From: Nocardia anaemiae NBRC 100462
Lineage (GTDB): Bacteria > Actinomycetota > Actinomycetes > Mycobacteriales > Mycobacteriaceae
NCBI RefSeq assembly: GCF_001612725.1
Contig: NZ_BDAZ01000067.1
Coordinates: 1-64,000 of the forward strand
Direction of reading: 5' to 3'
DNA length: 64,000 bases
Shown here piece after piece: positions 26,889 through 35,132 of the stretch (positions are counted from its first letter, which is position 1; every line of letters starts with the position of its first letter). The position numbers and the translations under genes were made by a program. The notes under the pieces were generated by a model that was not told the DNA's origin, ran no database searches, and saw only the letters and a program-made list of their open reading frames with translations.

Positions 26889-27483
26889 ATCACCAAGCCG
26901 GCCACGGACCATGCGGCGGATCCCCGAACATTCGAGGCGATTCGGCTCGGGCTGGTCGATATCGGCGTCGTGCAGTACGCCGACCCAATCGACGGCCTCG
27001 TACTACGACCGGTAGGGACAACACCGCGGGTCGCGGTCGTGCCAGCCCTGGTCGCGCAAGTCGGCGAGGTTGGAAGTGCCGGTCGGCCACTGGTATTCGT
27101 GCTGGGCATCGCGAATCAGCCGCCCGTGGCGCCCGTCGTCTCCAGCTTCGAAGCCGACACCATCTGGTCGGCAATGCGTTCTGCGCCGACCAGTTGGCGC
27201 GTGACGCGCGTCGATCATCAACGATCCACCGACCCCGCAGGTCATGTCTTGGATGTCACCTGCCGCGCACCAACCGGCTTGGTGCGCCGCTGGGGCCCTT
27301 CGGCCGTGGGATGGATTGGATCGGTTAGCGTTGGGCCCACCGATTCAGTCATTGTCCGAACCATTCCTTATAGGGCCGTTTCCGCTGGTAGGGCGGTTGC
27401 GGCCCCGTTGTTGTCGGGTCGGGGCAGGCCAAAGACCGGGCGGAGCCGGCCGGGCAACCAGTGGCCTGCGGGCAGCCCAACGC
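26889..27483. other. About 0.6 kb without a supported gene
   Basis: Overlapping readings on both strands are compositionally poor. A minus-strand piece (HEYQWPTGTSNLADLRDQGW near 27040-27110) is protein-like but isolated. I see no RNA gene or clear repeat. Confidence 0.35.
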
Positions 27484-28275
27484 CTACCCCAGTGCCGCCC
27501 AAGCGCTCCCGGGCAGGCTCGGCATCCGCGCGGCCTGGCGGCCCAGCGTGATCGCCGCGGTCCGCACCGCCGAGCCGAGCGTGGAGACGTCCACCTCGCC
27601 CAGCTTCGTGCTGATCGATAACCCGGCGATCGGCTTGCCGGTACGGTACGCGACCGGCGCGGCCGCGCAGGCGACGCCCGGCCCGGATTCCTCGGCCTCG
27701 TAAGCGATTCCGGTTTCGCGGATGGTGTCCAGTTCCTCGCGTAGCCGCCCCGCGTCGGTGATCGTGCGCGGCCCCAGCGGCCGCAGCCCGGCCGCGACAA
27801 CCCGGTCGATGGCCTCGTTGCCTGCGAAGGCCAGCAGCGCCTTGCCGACAGCTGTGGCGTGCGCAGGCAGTCGGCCACCGACCCGCGAACCCAGCGGCGG
27901 GGCGGTGCGGCTGCGCAGCTTGGTCACGTAGACCACGTCGGTCCCGTCGAGCACGGCGAGATGCACGGTCTGCCGGGTCGCGCTGCGCAGGTCGGACATG
28001 CTGGCCAGGGTCAGCCTGCGCAGTTGCTGCGGTCGGGCGGCCCGCTCGCCCAGTTCGAAGAATCGCAATCCGATCCGGACGTCCTGCCCGGCGGGCTCGA
28101 GGAACTTGTACTCGACGAGTTCCCGGACGATGCGCGAGACGGTCGACGCGGCCAACCCGGTCCGGCGGGCGAGTTCACGGACGCCGAGCCCGTCGTCGTC
28201 CGGCTCGAACGCCTCGAAGATCAGCGACACCCGCCCGATCATGGACGGCGGGGTGTTCCGCTCACTGGCACACAT
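27484..28275 (-). CDS. IclR-family regulator, divergent from the meta-pathway genes
   Basis: 263 residues. The N-terminal winged HTH is seen in IGRVSLIFEAFEPDDDGLGV, RELARRTGLAASTVSRIVRE. The C-terminal IclR effector domain follows (VHLAVLDGTDVVYVTKLRSR, RLPAHATAVGKALLAFAGNE, GIAYEAEESGPGVACAAAPV). It starts only 68 bp from the divergent hydratase gene. IclR proteins commonly control aromatic degradation operons, so this is the likely local regulator of 28344-31869. Confidence 0.93.
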   Translation of the reverse strand: MCASERNTPPSMIGRVSLIFEAFEPDDDGLGVRELARRTGLAASTVSRIVRELVEYKFLEPAGQDVRIGLRFFELGERAARPQQLRRLTLASMSDLRSATRQTVHLAVLDGTDVVYVTKLRSRTAPPLGSRVGGRLPAHATAVGKALLAFAGNEAIDRVVAAGLRPLGPRTITDAGRLREELDTIRETGIAYEAEESGPGVACAAAPVAYRTGKPIAGLSISTKLGEVDVSTLGSAVRTAAITLGRQAARMPSLPGSAWAALG

Positions 28276-28343
28276 GCTGGTAACTCTGGAGGTCAGGACC
28301 GCAGGATGTCAACCGACCACCAGCCATCCCAGGGAGATCTCAC

Positions 28344-29156
28344 GTGAGCGCACAGCTCGGCCCCGGCGAGCGCGCCGATGCCGCCCGCCTACTGTTGAAG
28401 GCCTACGAATCCAGGGTGCCGGTCCGTCCGCTGACCGCCATCCATCCCGGCCTGACCGTCGAGGACGCCTACGACGTGCAGCTTCGCCAGGTCGCGGGGT
28501 GGACTGCGGCGGGGCGGAAGATCGCTGGGCACAAGGTCGGACTGACCTCTGCGGCGATCCAACGGCAACTCGGGGTCGACTCCCCCGACTACGGCCACCT
28601 GTTCGCCGACATGTTCTACCTGGACTCGCAGCCGATCACTGCGGGCACGTTCCTCAGCCCGCGGATCGAGCCGGAGATCGGCTTCGTGCTGGGTAAGCCG
28701 CTGACCGGTCCGGGCGTGACCGTCGCCGACGCGCTCGACGCGATCGCGTACGCGGTCGCGTCCCTGGAGATCATCGACTCGCGGATCGCGGACTGGAAGA
28801 TCACCCTGCCCGACACGATCGCCGACAACGCGTCGTCCGGCGGGGTTGTCCTCGGTACGACGCCGGTCCCGCTCTCCGGGCTAGACCTGCGCACCACCGG
28901 GATCGTGCTGCGGCGCAACGGGCGGATCGTGCAGACCGGCGCGGGTGCCGCAGTTCTCGGCTCGCCGATCAATGCCCTCGTCTGGCTGGCCAACACCGTC
29001 GGTGCGCTCGGCGTGCGGCTGGAAGCCGGTTCGATCGTGCTGCCCGGTGCGCTGACAGCCGCCGTCGATGTCGAGCCCGGCGACACCGTCACCGCCACCT
29101 TCGCCCAGCTCGGCAGCGTCACCGCGACGTTCGCCGCACCGTCCGAGGAGGACTGA
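28344..29156 (+). CDS. 2-keto-4-pentenoate hydratase
   Basis: 270 residues. It carries the hydratase/decarboxylase fold signs: GRKIAGHKVGLTSAAIQRQL, GVDSPDYGHLFADMFYLDS, SPRIEPEIGFVLGKPLTGPG (metal-binding EPE), SLEIIDSRIADWKITLPDTI, DNASSGGVVLGTTPVPLSGL. The enzyme adds water to 2-oxopent-4-enoate to give 4-hydroxy-2-oxovalerate. It is the first gene of a tight operon and is followed directly by the acetaldehyde dehydrogenase. The protein at 31090-31869 is a paralogue with a different step, and the two assignments could be swapped. Confidence 0.88.
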   Translation: MSAQLGPGERADAARLLLKAYESRVPVRPLTAIHPGLTVEDAYDVQLRQVAGWTAAGRKIAGHKVGLTSAAIQRQLGVDSPDYGHLFADMFYLDSQPITAGTFLSPRIEPEIGFVLGKPLTGPGVTVADALDAIAYAVASLEIIDSRIADWKITLPDTIADNASSGGVVLGTTPVPLSGLDLRTTGIVLRRNGRIVQTGAGAAVLGSPINALVWLANTVGALGVRLEAGSIVLPGALTAAVDVEPGDTVTATFAQLGSVTATFAAPSEED

Positions 29157-30071
29157 ATGTCCCGACCCACCGCCGCGATCGTCGGTCCAGGCAACATCGG
29201 CACCGACCTGCTGGTCAAGCTCCAGCGCAGCGGGGTATTCGACGTCCGGTACATGGTCGGAGTCGACCCCGCCTCCGACGGCCTGGCCCGCGCCCGCAAA
29301 CTCGGCGTCGAGGCCACCGCCGACGGCGTCGACTGGCTGCTCGCCCGCCCGAAGCTGCCCGACGTGGTCTTCGAGGCGACGGCCGCGAAACCGCATCTGG
29401 CCAACGCCCCGCGCTACGCCGAGGCGGGCATCCGCGCGATCGATCTGACCCCCGCAGCCGTGGGCCCGTTCGTGTGCCCCGCGGTCAATCTCGGCGCGCA
29501 CGCGGATGCGCCGAACATCAACATGATCACCTGCGGCGGCCAGGCCACGATTCCCATCGTGCACGCGGTCGCCCGGGTCACCGAGGTGCCTTACGCCGAG
29601 ATCGTCGCGTCGATCTCATCCCGCTCGGCCGGGCCGGGCACCCGCGCGAACATCGACGAGTTCACCGAGACCACATCGCACGCCATCGAGTCCGTCGGCG
29701 GAGCGGCCAAGGGCAAGGCGATCATCATCCTGAACCCCGTCGAGCCACCGCTCATTATGCGGGACACAGTGTTCTGCGCGATCTCGCCGGACGCGGACCA
29801 GAACGCGATCACCGAGTCCATCCACGCGATGGTTGCCGAGGTCCAGGCCTACGTGCCTGGCTACCGCCTCAAGTCCGACCCGCAGTTCGACGACGCCCGG
29901 GAGCTGTGGCACGGCCAAGCCCGGGTCGCCGTGTTCCTCGAGGTCGAGGGAAACGGCGACTACCTCCCGCCGTGGGCAGGCAACCTCGACATCATGACCG
30001 CCGCCGCAGCCAGGGCGGGCGAGCTGCTCGCCACCGGCGCGGCCCAGACGATGGAAGTGATGCCGCGATGA
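29157..30071 (+). CDS. Acetaldehyde dehydrogenase (acetylating), meta-pathway type
   Basis: 304 residues starting directly after the hydratase stop. AAIVGPGNIGTDLLVKLQRS is the NAD-binding loop, NINMITCGGQATIPIVHAVA contains the catalytic Cys, and SSRSAGPGTRANIDEFTETT is the CoA-side segment. The enzyme converts acetaldehyde, NAD and CoA to acetyl-CoA. It normally forms a channelling complex with the aldolase encoded next, whose start overlaps by 4 bp (ATGA). Confidence 0.96.
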   Translation: MSRPTAAIVGPGNIGTDLLVKLQRSGVFDVRYMVGVDPASDGLARARKLGVEATADGVDWLLARPKLPDVVFEATAAKPHLANAPRYAEAGIRAIDLTPAAVGPFVCPAVNLGAHADAPNINMITCGGQATIPIVHAVARVTEVPYAEIVASISSRSAGPGTRANIDEFTETTSHAIESVGGAAKGKAIIILNPVEPPLIMRDTVFCAISPDADQNAITESIHAMVAEVQAYVPGYRLKSDPQFDDARELWHGQARVAVFLEVEGNGDYLPPWAGNLDIMTAAAARAGELLATGAAQTMEVMPR

Positions 30072-31093
30072 CCGCCGTGCACCTCACCGACACCACCTTG
30101 CGCGACGGCAGTCACGCCGTCCGCCACCAGTTCACAATTCCCCAGGTCCGCGCGATCGCCGGGGCGCTCGACCGGGCCGGGATCGAGGTCATCGAGGTGA
30201 CCCACGGCGACGGGCTCGCGGGGTCCTCGTTCAACTACGGGTTCTCCAGGGTGCCCGACATCGAACTGGTCGCCGCCGCGGCCGACGAGGTCACCCGCGC
30301 GAAGATCGCCGTCCTGCTGCTGCCCGGGGTCGGGACGGTCGCGGACCTGCGTGCGGCCGTCGACGCCGGTGCGAAGGTCGCCCGCATCGCGACGCACTGC
30401 ACCGAGGCCGACGTCAGCATCCAGCACTTCGGCGCGGCCCGCGAGCTGGGCCTGGAGACCGTCGGGTTCCTGATGCTGTCGCACCGGAACTCGCCCGAGG
30501 GCCTCGCCGAGCAGGCCCGGATCATGGCCGACGCGGGCTGCCAGTGCGTCTACGTGGTCGACTCCGCCGGCGCCCTGCTCCCCGACGGTGTCACCGACCG
30601 CGTCACCGCACTGGTGCGCGAACTCGGCGACGACGCCCAGGTCGGCTTCCACGGCCACCAGAACCTGTCCCTGGGGGTGGCGAATTCGATCGCCGCGTAC
30701 CGGGCCGGCGCCCGCCGGATCGACGGGACGCTGCGCGCGCTCGGCGCCGGCGCGGGCAACTCGCCCACCGAAATCCTGGTTCCCGCGTTCGACGCGCTCG
30801 GCGTGCACACCGGTGTGGACAGTGAGCTGATCCTCGCCGCCGCGGAAGAGGTGCTTGCGCCGATCGTCCCGCGGATGCCCGTCGCCGATCGTGCCGCGAT
30901 CGTGCAAGGCCGCTACGGCGTCTACAACTCGTTCCTGCTGCATGCCGAGCACGCGGCCGAGCGGTACGGTGTGCCCGCGTACCAGATCCTCCGGCGGGTC
31001 GGCGAGCGCGGTTACGTCGGCGGGCAGGAGGACATGATCATCGACGTGGCGATCGGGCTGCGGGACGAGCTCGGCATCAAGGAGAACGCATGA
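30068..31093 (+). CDS. 4-hydroxy-2-oxovalerate aldolase
   Basis: 341 residues. The DRE-TIM metallolyase signature is HLTDTTLRDGSHAVRHQFTI, with the metal-binding GFHGHQNLSLGVANSIAAYR further on. The C-terminal helical communication domain follows (AERYGVPAYQILRRVGERGY). It cleaves 4-hydroxy-2-oxovalerate to pyruvate and acetaldehyde, passing the aldehyde to its partner dehydrogenase. It overlaps both neighbours by ATGA, consistent with a single polycistron. Confidence 0.96.
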   Translation: MTAVHLTDTTLRDGSHAVRHQFTIPQVRAIAGALDRAGIEVIEVTHGDGLAGSSFNYGFSRVPDIELVAAAADEVTRAKIAVLLLPGVGTVADLRAAVDAGAKVARIATHCTEADVSIQHFGAARELGLETVGFLMLSHRNSPEGLAEQARIMADAGCQCVYVVDSAGALLPDGVTDRVTALVRELGDDAQVGFHGHQNLSLGVANSIAAYRAGARRIDGTLRALGAGAGNSPTEILVPAFDALGVHTGVDSELILAAAEEVLAPIVPRMPVADRAAIVQGRYGVYNSFLLHAEHAAERYGVPAYQILRRVGERGYVGGQEDMIIDVAIGLRDELGIKENA

Positions 31094-31869
31094 CCTGGGA
31101 CATCGACACCGCCGCGGCCGCACTGCTCGAGGCGGAGCGGCAACGGCGCGACCGCGGCCCGCTGACCGACGAGTGGCCGGAGCTCGACCTCGACACCGCT
31201 TACCGCGTGCAGAAACGGCTGATCGAGAAGAAGGTCGAGGCGGGCGAGAAGGTCGTCGGCGTCAAGCTGGGCCTCACCTCCCGTGCCAAGCAGGAGCGAA
31301 TGGGCATCACCTCGCCGCTTACCGCGGTGCTCACAGACGGCTACGTCCTTGCAGCCGACGTTCCCATCCCGCTCGACGAACTCATCCACCCGCGGGTGGA
31401 GCCGGAGATCGTGTTCGTCATGGGCAAGCGCCTCGAAGGGCCCGGCATCACGGCGGCCACCGCGCTCGACGCCGTCGAGAGTGTCCACGCCGGGCTCGAG
31501 GTCATCGATTCCCGGTACATCGACTTCAAGTTCACTCTGCCCGATGTCGTCGCGGACAACGCGTCCTCCGCGCGCTTCCTGGTCGGTGGGAAGGCGCTGT
31601 CGCCGAAGAACCTCGACCTCGCACTGGAGGCCTGCGTGCTCACGGTCAACGGCACCGTCGTCGACAGCGCCACGGGCGCGGCCGTGCAGGGCCACCCAGC
31701 GGAGGCGCTCGCACTGGCGGCCAACGCGCTGGCCGCACGCGGCGAGGTGATCGAAGCCGGGCAGCTCGTGCTGACCGGCGGCCTGACCGACGCGGTGTTC
31801 GTCCACGCAGGCGACCAGATCGGCGCGGAGTTCACCAGCCTCGGCTCGGTTTTCGTCACCGCCGCCTGA
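31090..31869 (+). CDS. 2-oxo-3-hexenedioate (4-oxalocrotonate) decarboxylase
   Basis: 259 residues, paralogous to the hydratase at 28344. Motifs are EKKVEAGEKVVGVKLGLTSR, HPRVEPEIVFVMGKRLEGPG (metal-binding EPE), GLEVIDSRYIDFKFTLPDVV and DNASSARFLVGGKALSPKNL. The decarboxylase gives 2-hydroxypenta-2,4-dienoate, the substrate of the hydratase, and the two enzymes usually associate. Its presence argues for the dehydrogenative (4-oxalocrotonate) branch of the meta pathway. However, neither the semialdehyde dehydrogenase nor the tautomerase gene is in this window. Confidence 0.88.
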   Translation: MTWDIDTAAAALLEAERQRRDRGPLTDEWPELDLDTAYRVQKRLIEKKVEAGEKVVGVKLGLTSRAKQERMGITSPLTAVLTDGYVLAADVPIPLDELIHPRVEPEIVFVMGKRLEGPGITAATALDAVESVHAGLEVIDSRYIDFKFTLPDVVADNASSARFLVGGKALSPKNLDLALEACVLTVNGTVVDSATGAAVQGHPAEALALAANALAARGEVIEAGQLVLTGGLTDAVFVHAGDQIGAEFTSLGSVFVTAA

Positions 31870-31991
31870 GCAGGCGCCTCGATCACGGGACCCGGCCTGT
31901 CGCGCGTGGAGGTCCTGGCCGGAACAGCTCTGGCCTGGGCGCGCAACACGGTGGTTTGATGTTTGCGACCTGACCGGACCAGAGGAGCGCG

Positions 31992-32765
31992 ATGGTGGAT
32001 GGGCGGGCACATGCACGTTCGGTGACCAGCAAGGTGGTCGCTCTTCTCGACGCGTTCGGCCCGGGTTCGCCGCAGCTGACCCTCAACGAGCTCAGCGCGC
32101 GCACGGGGCTGCCGCTGTCGACCGCGCACCGGCTGGTCACCGAGCTTGTGGAGTGGGGCGGGCTCGAACGGTGCGAGGGGGCCGGGTACCGGATCGGGCT
32201 GCGGATGTGGGAGATCGGCTCGCTCGCTCCGCGCGGCGAGTCCTTGCGCGATGTCGCCCTTCCTGTGATGCAGGACCTCTACGAGGGCACCAAGGAGAAC
32301 GTGCATCTCGCGGTCCGGCAGGACACCCAGGCGCTCTACCTCGACAAGATTCACGGCCCCGCCGCACTCCCGGTCAAGTCCCGGCGCGGCGGCCGACTTC
32401 CCTTGCACGCCACCGGCGTCGGCAAGGTGCTGCTCGCCTACGCGCCGGAAGAGCTGCGCGCCCGGGTGCTGGCCGGGGAATTGCCCCGGTACACCCGGCA
32501 CACCATCGTCGAGCCCGGCCGCGTCGTCCGCATGCTCGACGAAGTACGGAACACCGGTATCGCGTTCGCCTATGAGGAGCTCACGGTCGGTTCACTGTCG
32601 GTGGCCGCACCCATCCGCGACGCCTCGGGTGAGGTCGTGGCCGCACTGGATGTCGTGCTGCACACCGCGGGCGGGCACCCCGACCGGCTGGCACTCGCGG
32701 TCCGGACCGCGGCCATCTCCATCTCCCGGGCTCTGCGTGACCGGCAGGTCGGCCAGCGCGGGTAA
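31992..32765 (+). CDS. Second IclR-family regulator
   Basis: 257 residues. HTH: SVTSKVVALLDAFGPGSPQL-type region with LNELSARTGLPLSTAHRLVT. Effector domain: VHLAVRQDTQALYLDKIHGP, RGGRLPLHATGVGKVLLAYA, GIAFAYEELTVGSLSVAAPI. It lies between two catabolic blocks, after a 122-bp gap and before a strong terminator. It is therefore probably transcribed from its own promoter or with the upstream operon, and may control the downstream dioxygenase block. Confidence 0.94.
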   Translation: MVDGRAHARSVTSKVVALLDAFGPGSPQLTLNELSARTGLPLSTAHRLVTELVEWGGLERCEGAGYRIGLRMWEIGSLAPRGESLRDVALPVMQDLYEGTKENVHLAVRQDTQALYLDKIHGPAALPVKSRRGGRLPLHATGVGKVLLAYAPEELRARVLAGELPRYTRHTIVEPGRVVRMLDEVRNTGIAFAYEELTVGSLSVAAPIRDASGEVVAALDVVLHTAGGHPDRLALAVRTAAISISRALRDRQVGQRG

Positions 32766-32775
32766 AGATGAGGGT

Positions 32776-32806
32776 GCGTTCCCGTTCAACGGGAACGCGG
32801 CCTTTT
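32776..32806 (+). terminator. Intrinsic terminator after the second IclR gene
   Basis: GCGTTCCCGTT, one base, then AACGGGAACGC is a perfect 11-bp dyad, which would fold as about a 9-bp stem with a 5-nt loop. A TTTT run follows at 32803-32806. It lies 10 bp past the stop and separates the upstream operon from the dioxygenase block, implying a second promoter at about 32810-32850. Confidence 0.85.
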
Positions 32807-32860
32807 CCCGGAACGGTGTCGGCTGTGACAGTAGCCACACCAACGAAGGGAAGGTCAGCG

Positions 32861-33298
32861 ATGACAAGCACTGCCACCCCCGGGCCCTCGGCGGAACAGC
32901 AGGCGGAGATCGACCGTTACCTGGACACATACCGCGAGATGGCCGGATTCGTCCCGCCCCGGATCCAGGCCCGGTTCGAGCGGCTGGGCCGGACGAACCC
33001 GGAGCTCCTGCTGGCGCAGGAGAAGGTCCGGAACCTGATCACCTACACCGACGCGCTGGACCAGAAAACGGCGCAGCTCATCCTGTTCGCGGTGCTCTCG
33101 GTCCAGTTGCGGGACGCGGCGAAGATCCACGGCCACGCCGCGCGGCGGGCCGGTGCGAGCTGGGAGGAGCTGCAGGCGACGATCGACCTCGCCTACCTGT
33201 TCGGTGGCGTGTCGATCGCGAATCACGCACCGTCGATCCTCGACGGCGTCGCGGAGCTGGAGGCCAAGGCGGCGGCCGAGGAGGGGGCGAACCGGTGA
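32861..33298 (+). CDS. CMD-family protein in the dioxygenase operon
   Basis: 145 residues from ATG 32861 with GGAAGG upstream. The CMD fold is visible in LITYTDALDQKTAQLILFAV, QLRDAAKIHGHAARRAGASW and EELQATIDLAYLFGGVSIAN. No CxxC. It is the first gene of the block and overlaps the dioxygenase start by GTGA. A possible role is decarboxylation or isomerisation of the ring-cleavage product of a carboxylated catechol. That is inference from position, and a protective role is also possible. Confidence 0.85.
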   Translation: MTSTATPGPSAEQQAEIDRYLDTYREMAGFVPPRIQARFERLGRTNPELLLAQEKVRNLITYTDALDQKTAQLILFAVLSVQLRDAAKIHGHAARRAGASWEELQATIDLAYLFGGVSIANHAPSILDGVAELEAKAAAEEGANR

Positions 33299-34275
33299 TC
33301 GACCACCCGGAACCGGTCTACGACATCGCGCAGCTCGGGCATGCCGAGATCCGCACCCCGGACCTCGAGGCATCGGTTGCGTTCTTCACCGAGATCTACG
33401 GGCTCACTCTCGTCGGCGAGACTCCCGGGTCCGCGCATCTGCGGGCCTGGAATGACGACGTGCTGTCCTCGCTGACCCTCACCGCCCACGACGAACCAGG
33501 TCTGGGCCACCTCGGCTGGCGGGCGACAAGCCCGCAGGCGCTGCGCAGGCGGGTCGCGGCGCTGGAGGACCACGGTGTGCGGGGTGAGTGGCACGACGGC
33601 GACTTCGGGCACGGTGCGGCGTACCGGTTCGTGGGCGTCGGCGGGCATCTCCAGGAGGTCTACTTCGATACCGAGAAGTACGTGCCGACCCCGGACACCA
33701 CACCGGCGCTGCCCAACCAGCCGCAGAAGTTCGACCCGCGCGGTGCCGCGGCCGCCCACATCGACCACATCAACCTGCTGGTCCCCGACGTCGCCGCGGC
33801 ATCTCGCTTCCAGCAGGAGACACTCGGGTTCAAACTGCGCGAGCGGCTCACCCCGGCGGGCCGGGACGAGGTCGGCGCCTGGCTGTCGGTCATGACCAAG
33901 GCCCACGACCTGGCCCTGACCAAGGAGCCCGCGCCCACGCAGGGCCGCCTGCACCACCTCGCCTACGCGGTCCCGGAGACCTCGGACGTGATCCGCGCGG
34001 CGGACGTTTTCCTCGAGAACGATGTCTTCATCGAGTTCGGCCCCGCCAAGCACTCGCGCACCCAGGGCTTCTTCCTCTACGTCTACGAGCCGGGCGGCAA
34101 CCGCGTCGAGGTCTTCACCGGAGGGATCCACATCTTCTCGCCGGACTTCGAGACGGTCACCTGGGAGACGGAGTCACAGGGCCGGGGTACCGCGTGGGGA
34201 ATGCCGGTGCCCGAGTCCTTCCACCACCACGCCACACCCCCGTACGTGAAGGCCGATGCCGAGGTGTCGGCGTGA
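33295..34275 (+). CDS. Type I extradiol (catechol 2,3-type) ring-cleavage dioxygenase
   Basis: 326 residues from a GTG overlapping the previous stop. Two vicinal-oxygen-chelate domains: the first opens AQLGHAEIRTPDLEASVAFF, and the second AAHIDHINLLVPDVAAASRF. The iron ligands His-His-Glu lie in HIDHINL, RLHHLAYAVP and NRVEVFTGG. It cleaves a catechol next to its diol using Fe(II) and O2. The sequence does not settle whether the substrate is catechol, protocatechuate or another derivative. It sits between the CMD-like and TIM-barrel genes with GTGA overlaps on both sides. Confidence 0.93.
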   Translation: MIDHPEPVYDIAQLGHAEIRTPDLEASVAFFTEIYGLTLVGETPGSAHLRAWNDDVLSSLTLTAHDEPGLGHLGWRATSPQALRRRVAALEDHGVRGEWHDGDFGHGAAYRFVGVGGHLQEVYFDTEKYVPTPDTTPALPNQPQKFDPRGAAAAHIDHINLLVPDVAAASRFQQETLGFKLRERLTPAGRDEVGAWLSVMTKAHDLALTKEPAPTQGRLHHLAYAVPETSDVIRAADVFLENDVFIEFGPAKHSRTQGFFLYVYEPGGNRVEVFTGGIHIFSPDFETVTWETESQGRGTAWGMPVPESFHHHATPPYVKADAEVSA

Positions 34276-35087
34276 CCGGGCTGACGGCAAGTTACGTCAC
34301 CCTGCACGGGGGCGGGTTCACCGATCCCGCCCGCACCTCGTTCGCCGATCGTGCGGCCGCGGCCGCGAAAGCCGGGTTCACCGGGATCGGTGTGCAGCTC
34401 GCGGATCTGGCAGCCACCGGTGGCGCCGCAGTGATCGGTGATCCGGCCGTGGCCGTCACCGAGGCCGAGTTCCTCGGCGGCTGGGTTTTCGCCGAGGACC
34501 CGGATGTGCGGTCGCCGTCGGAGGAGCTACTGATCGAGGTCGCCCGGGTCGCGGGGCCGCTGCGGGTCACCTCTGGGGAATTCGCGGCCGGGCCCGCCGA
34601 TCCGGGCCGCGCGGCGGACGCTCTCGCGGCACTCGCGAACAGGCTTGCGCCGCACGGCATCACCCTTGCCGTCGAGGCCTTCGCCTGGGGCGCGATCCCC
34701 GACTATCCGACGGCGCTGGAGATCATGCGGCGCAGCGGTGCCGCCAACACCGGGCTCATGATCGATGTCTGGCACTGGTTCGCCACCGGCGCGCAGGTCG
34801 CGCTGCTCCGCGATGTCGACCCGCATGAAATCGCCGGCGTCCAGCTCAACGACGGTCCCCGGACGCGCCCGGATGATCCCGAAATACTGCACCGGGCCCG
34901 CACCACCCGGTGGCTGCCCGGCGCAGGCGAGCTTCCGGTGCGAGAGCTGGTCGGCGCCCTCCGCACGGCGGGCTACTCGGGCCCGTACTCGGTGGAGGTC
35001 AACTATCCCGGATTCCGGGAGCTGCCCGTCGAGGAGGCCGCGCGCGCGGCCTACGACGCCTCGATCGCAATCCTCAACAGCCGCTGA
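34272..35087 (+). CDS. Sugar-phosphate isomerase/epimerase-fold TIM barrel; candidate 3-dehydroshikimate dehydratase
   Basis: 271 residues from a GTG overlapping the dioxygenase stop. Xylose-isomerase-like barrel: AAAAAKAGFTGIGVQLADLA; metal ligands appear as Glu in ITLAVEAFAW, Asp in LMIDVWHWFA (with the following His), Gln in IAGVQLNDGP and Glu in PYSVEVNYPG. An E-D-Q-E set with Asp-x-x-His is also how I recall 3-dehydroshikimate dehydratases (QsuB/AsbF type). Next to aroQ/aroE-type genes this would produce protocatechuate. Other isomerases of this fold cannot be excluded. Confidence 0.8.
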   Translation: MTGLTASYVTLHGGGFTDPARTSFADRAAAAAKAGFTGIGVQLADLAATGGAAVIGDPAVAVTEAEFLGGWVFAEDPDVRSPSEELLIEVARVAGPLRVTSGEFAAGPADPGRAADALAALANRLAPHGITLAVEAFAWGAIPDYPTALEIMRRSGAANTGLMIDVWHWFATGAQVALLRDVDPHEIAGVQLNDGPRTRPDDPEILHRARTTRWLPGAGELPVRELVGALRTAGYSGPYSVEVNYPGFRELPVEEAARAAYDASIAILNSR

Positions 35088-35132
35088 GCGGCGTCCCCAA
35101 CCCCCGTCACCTCGAACACAAAGGAGTGTCTC

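Noticed and set aside
29960..31123. 387-residue minus-strand reading opposite the aldolase gene
   Set aside because: It is antisense to a gene with clear DRE-TIM motifs; composition is His/Asp/Gly-rich shadow sequence with no domain.
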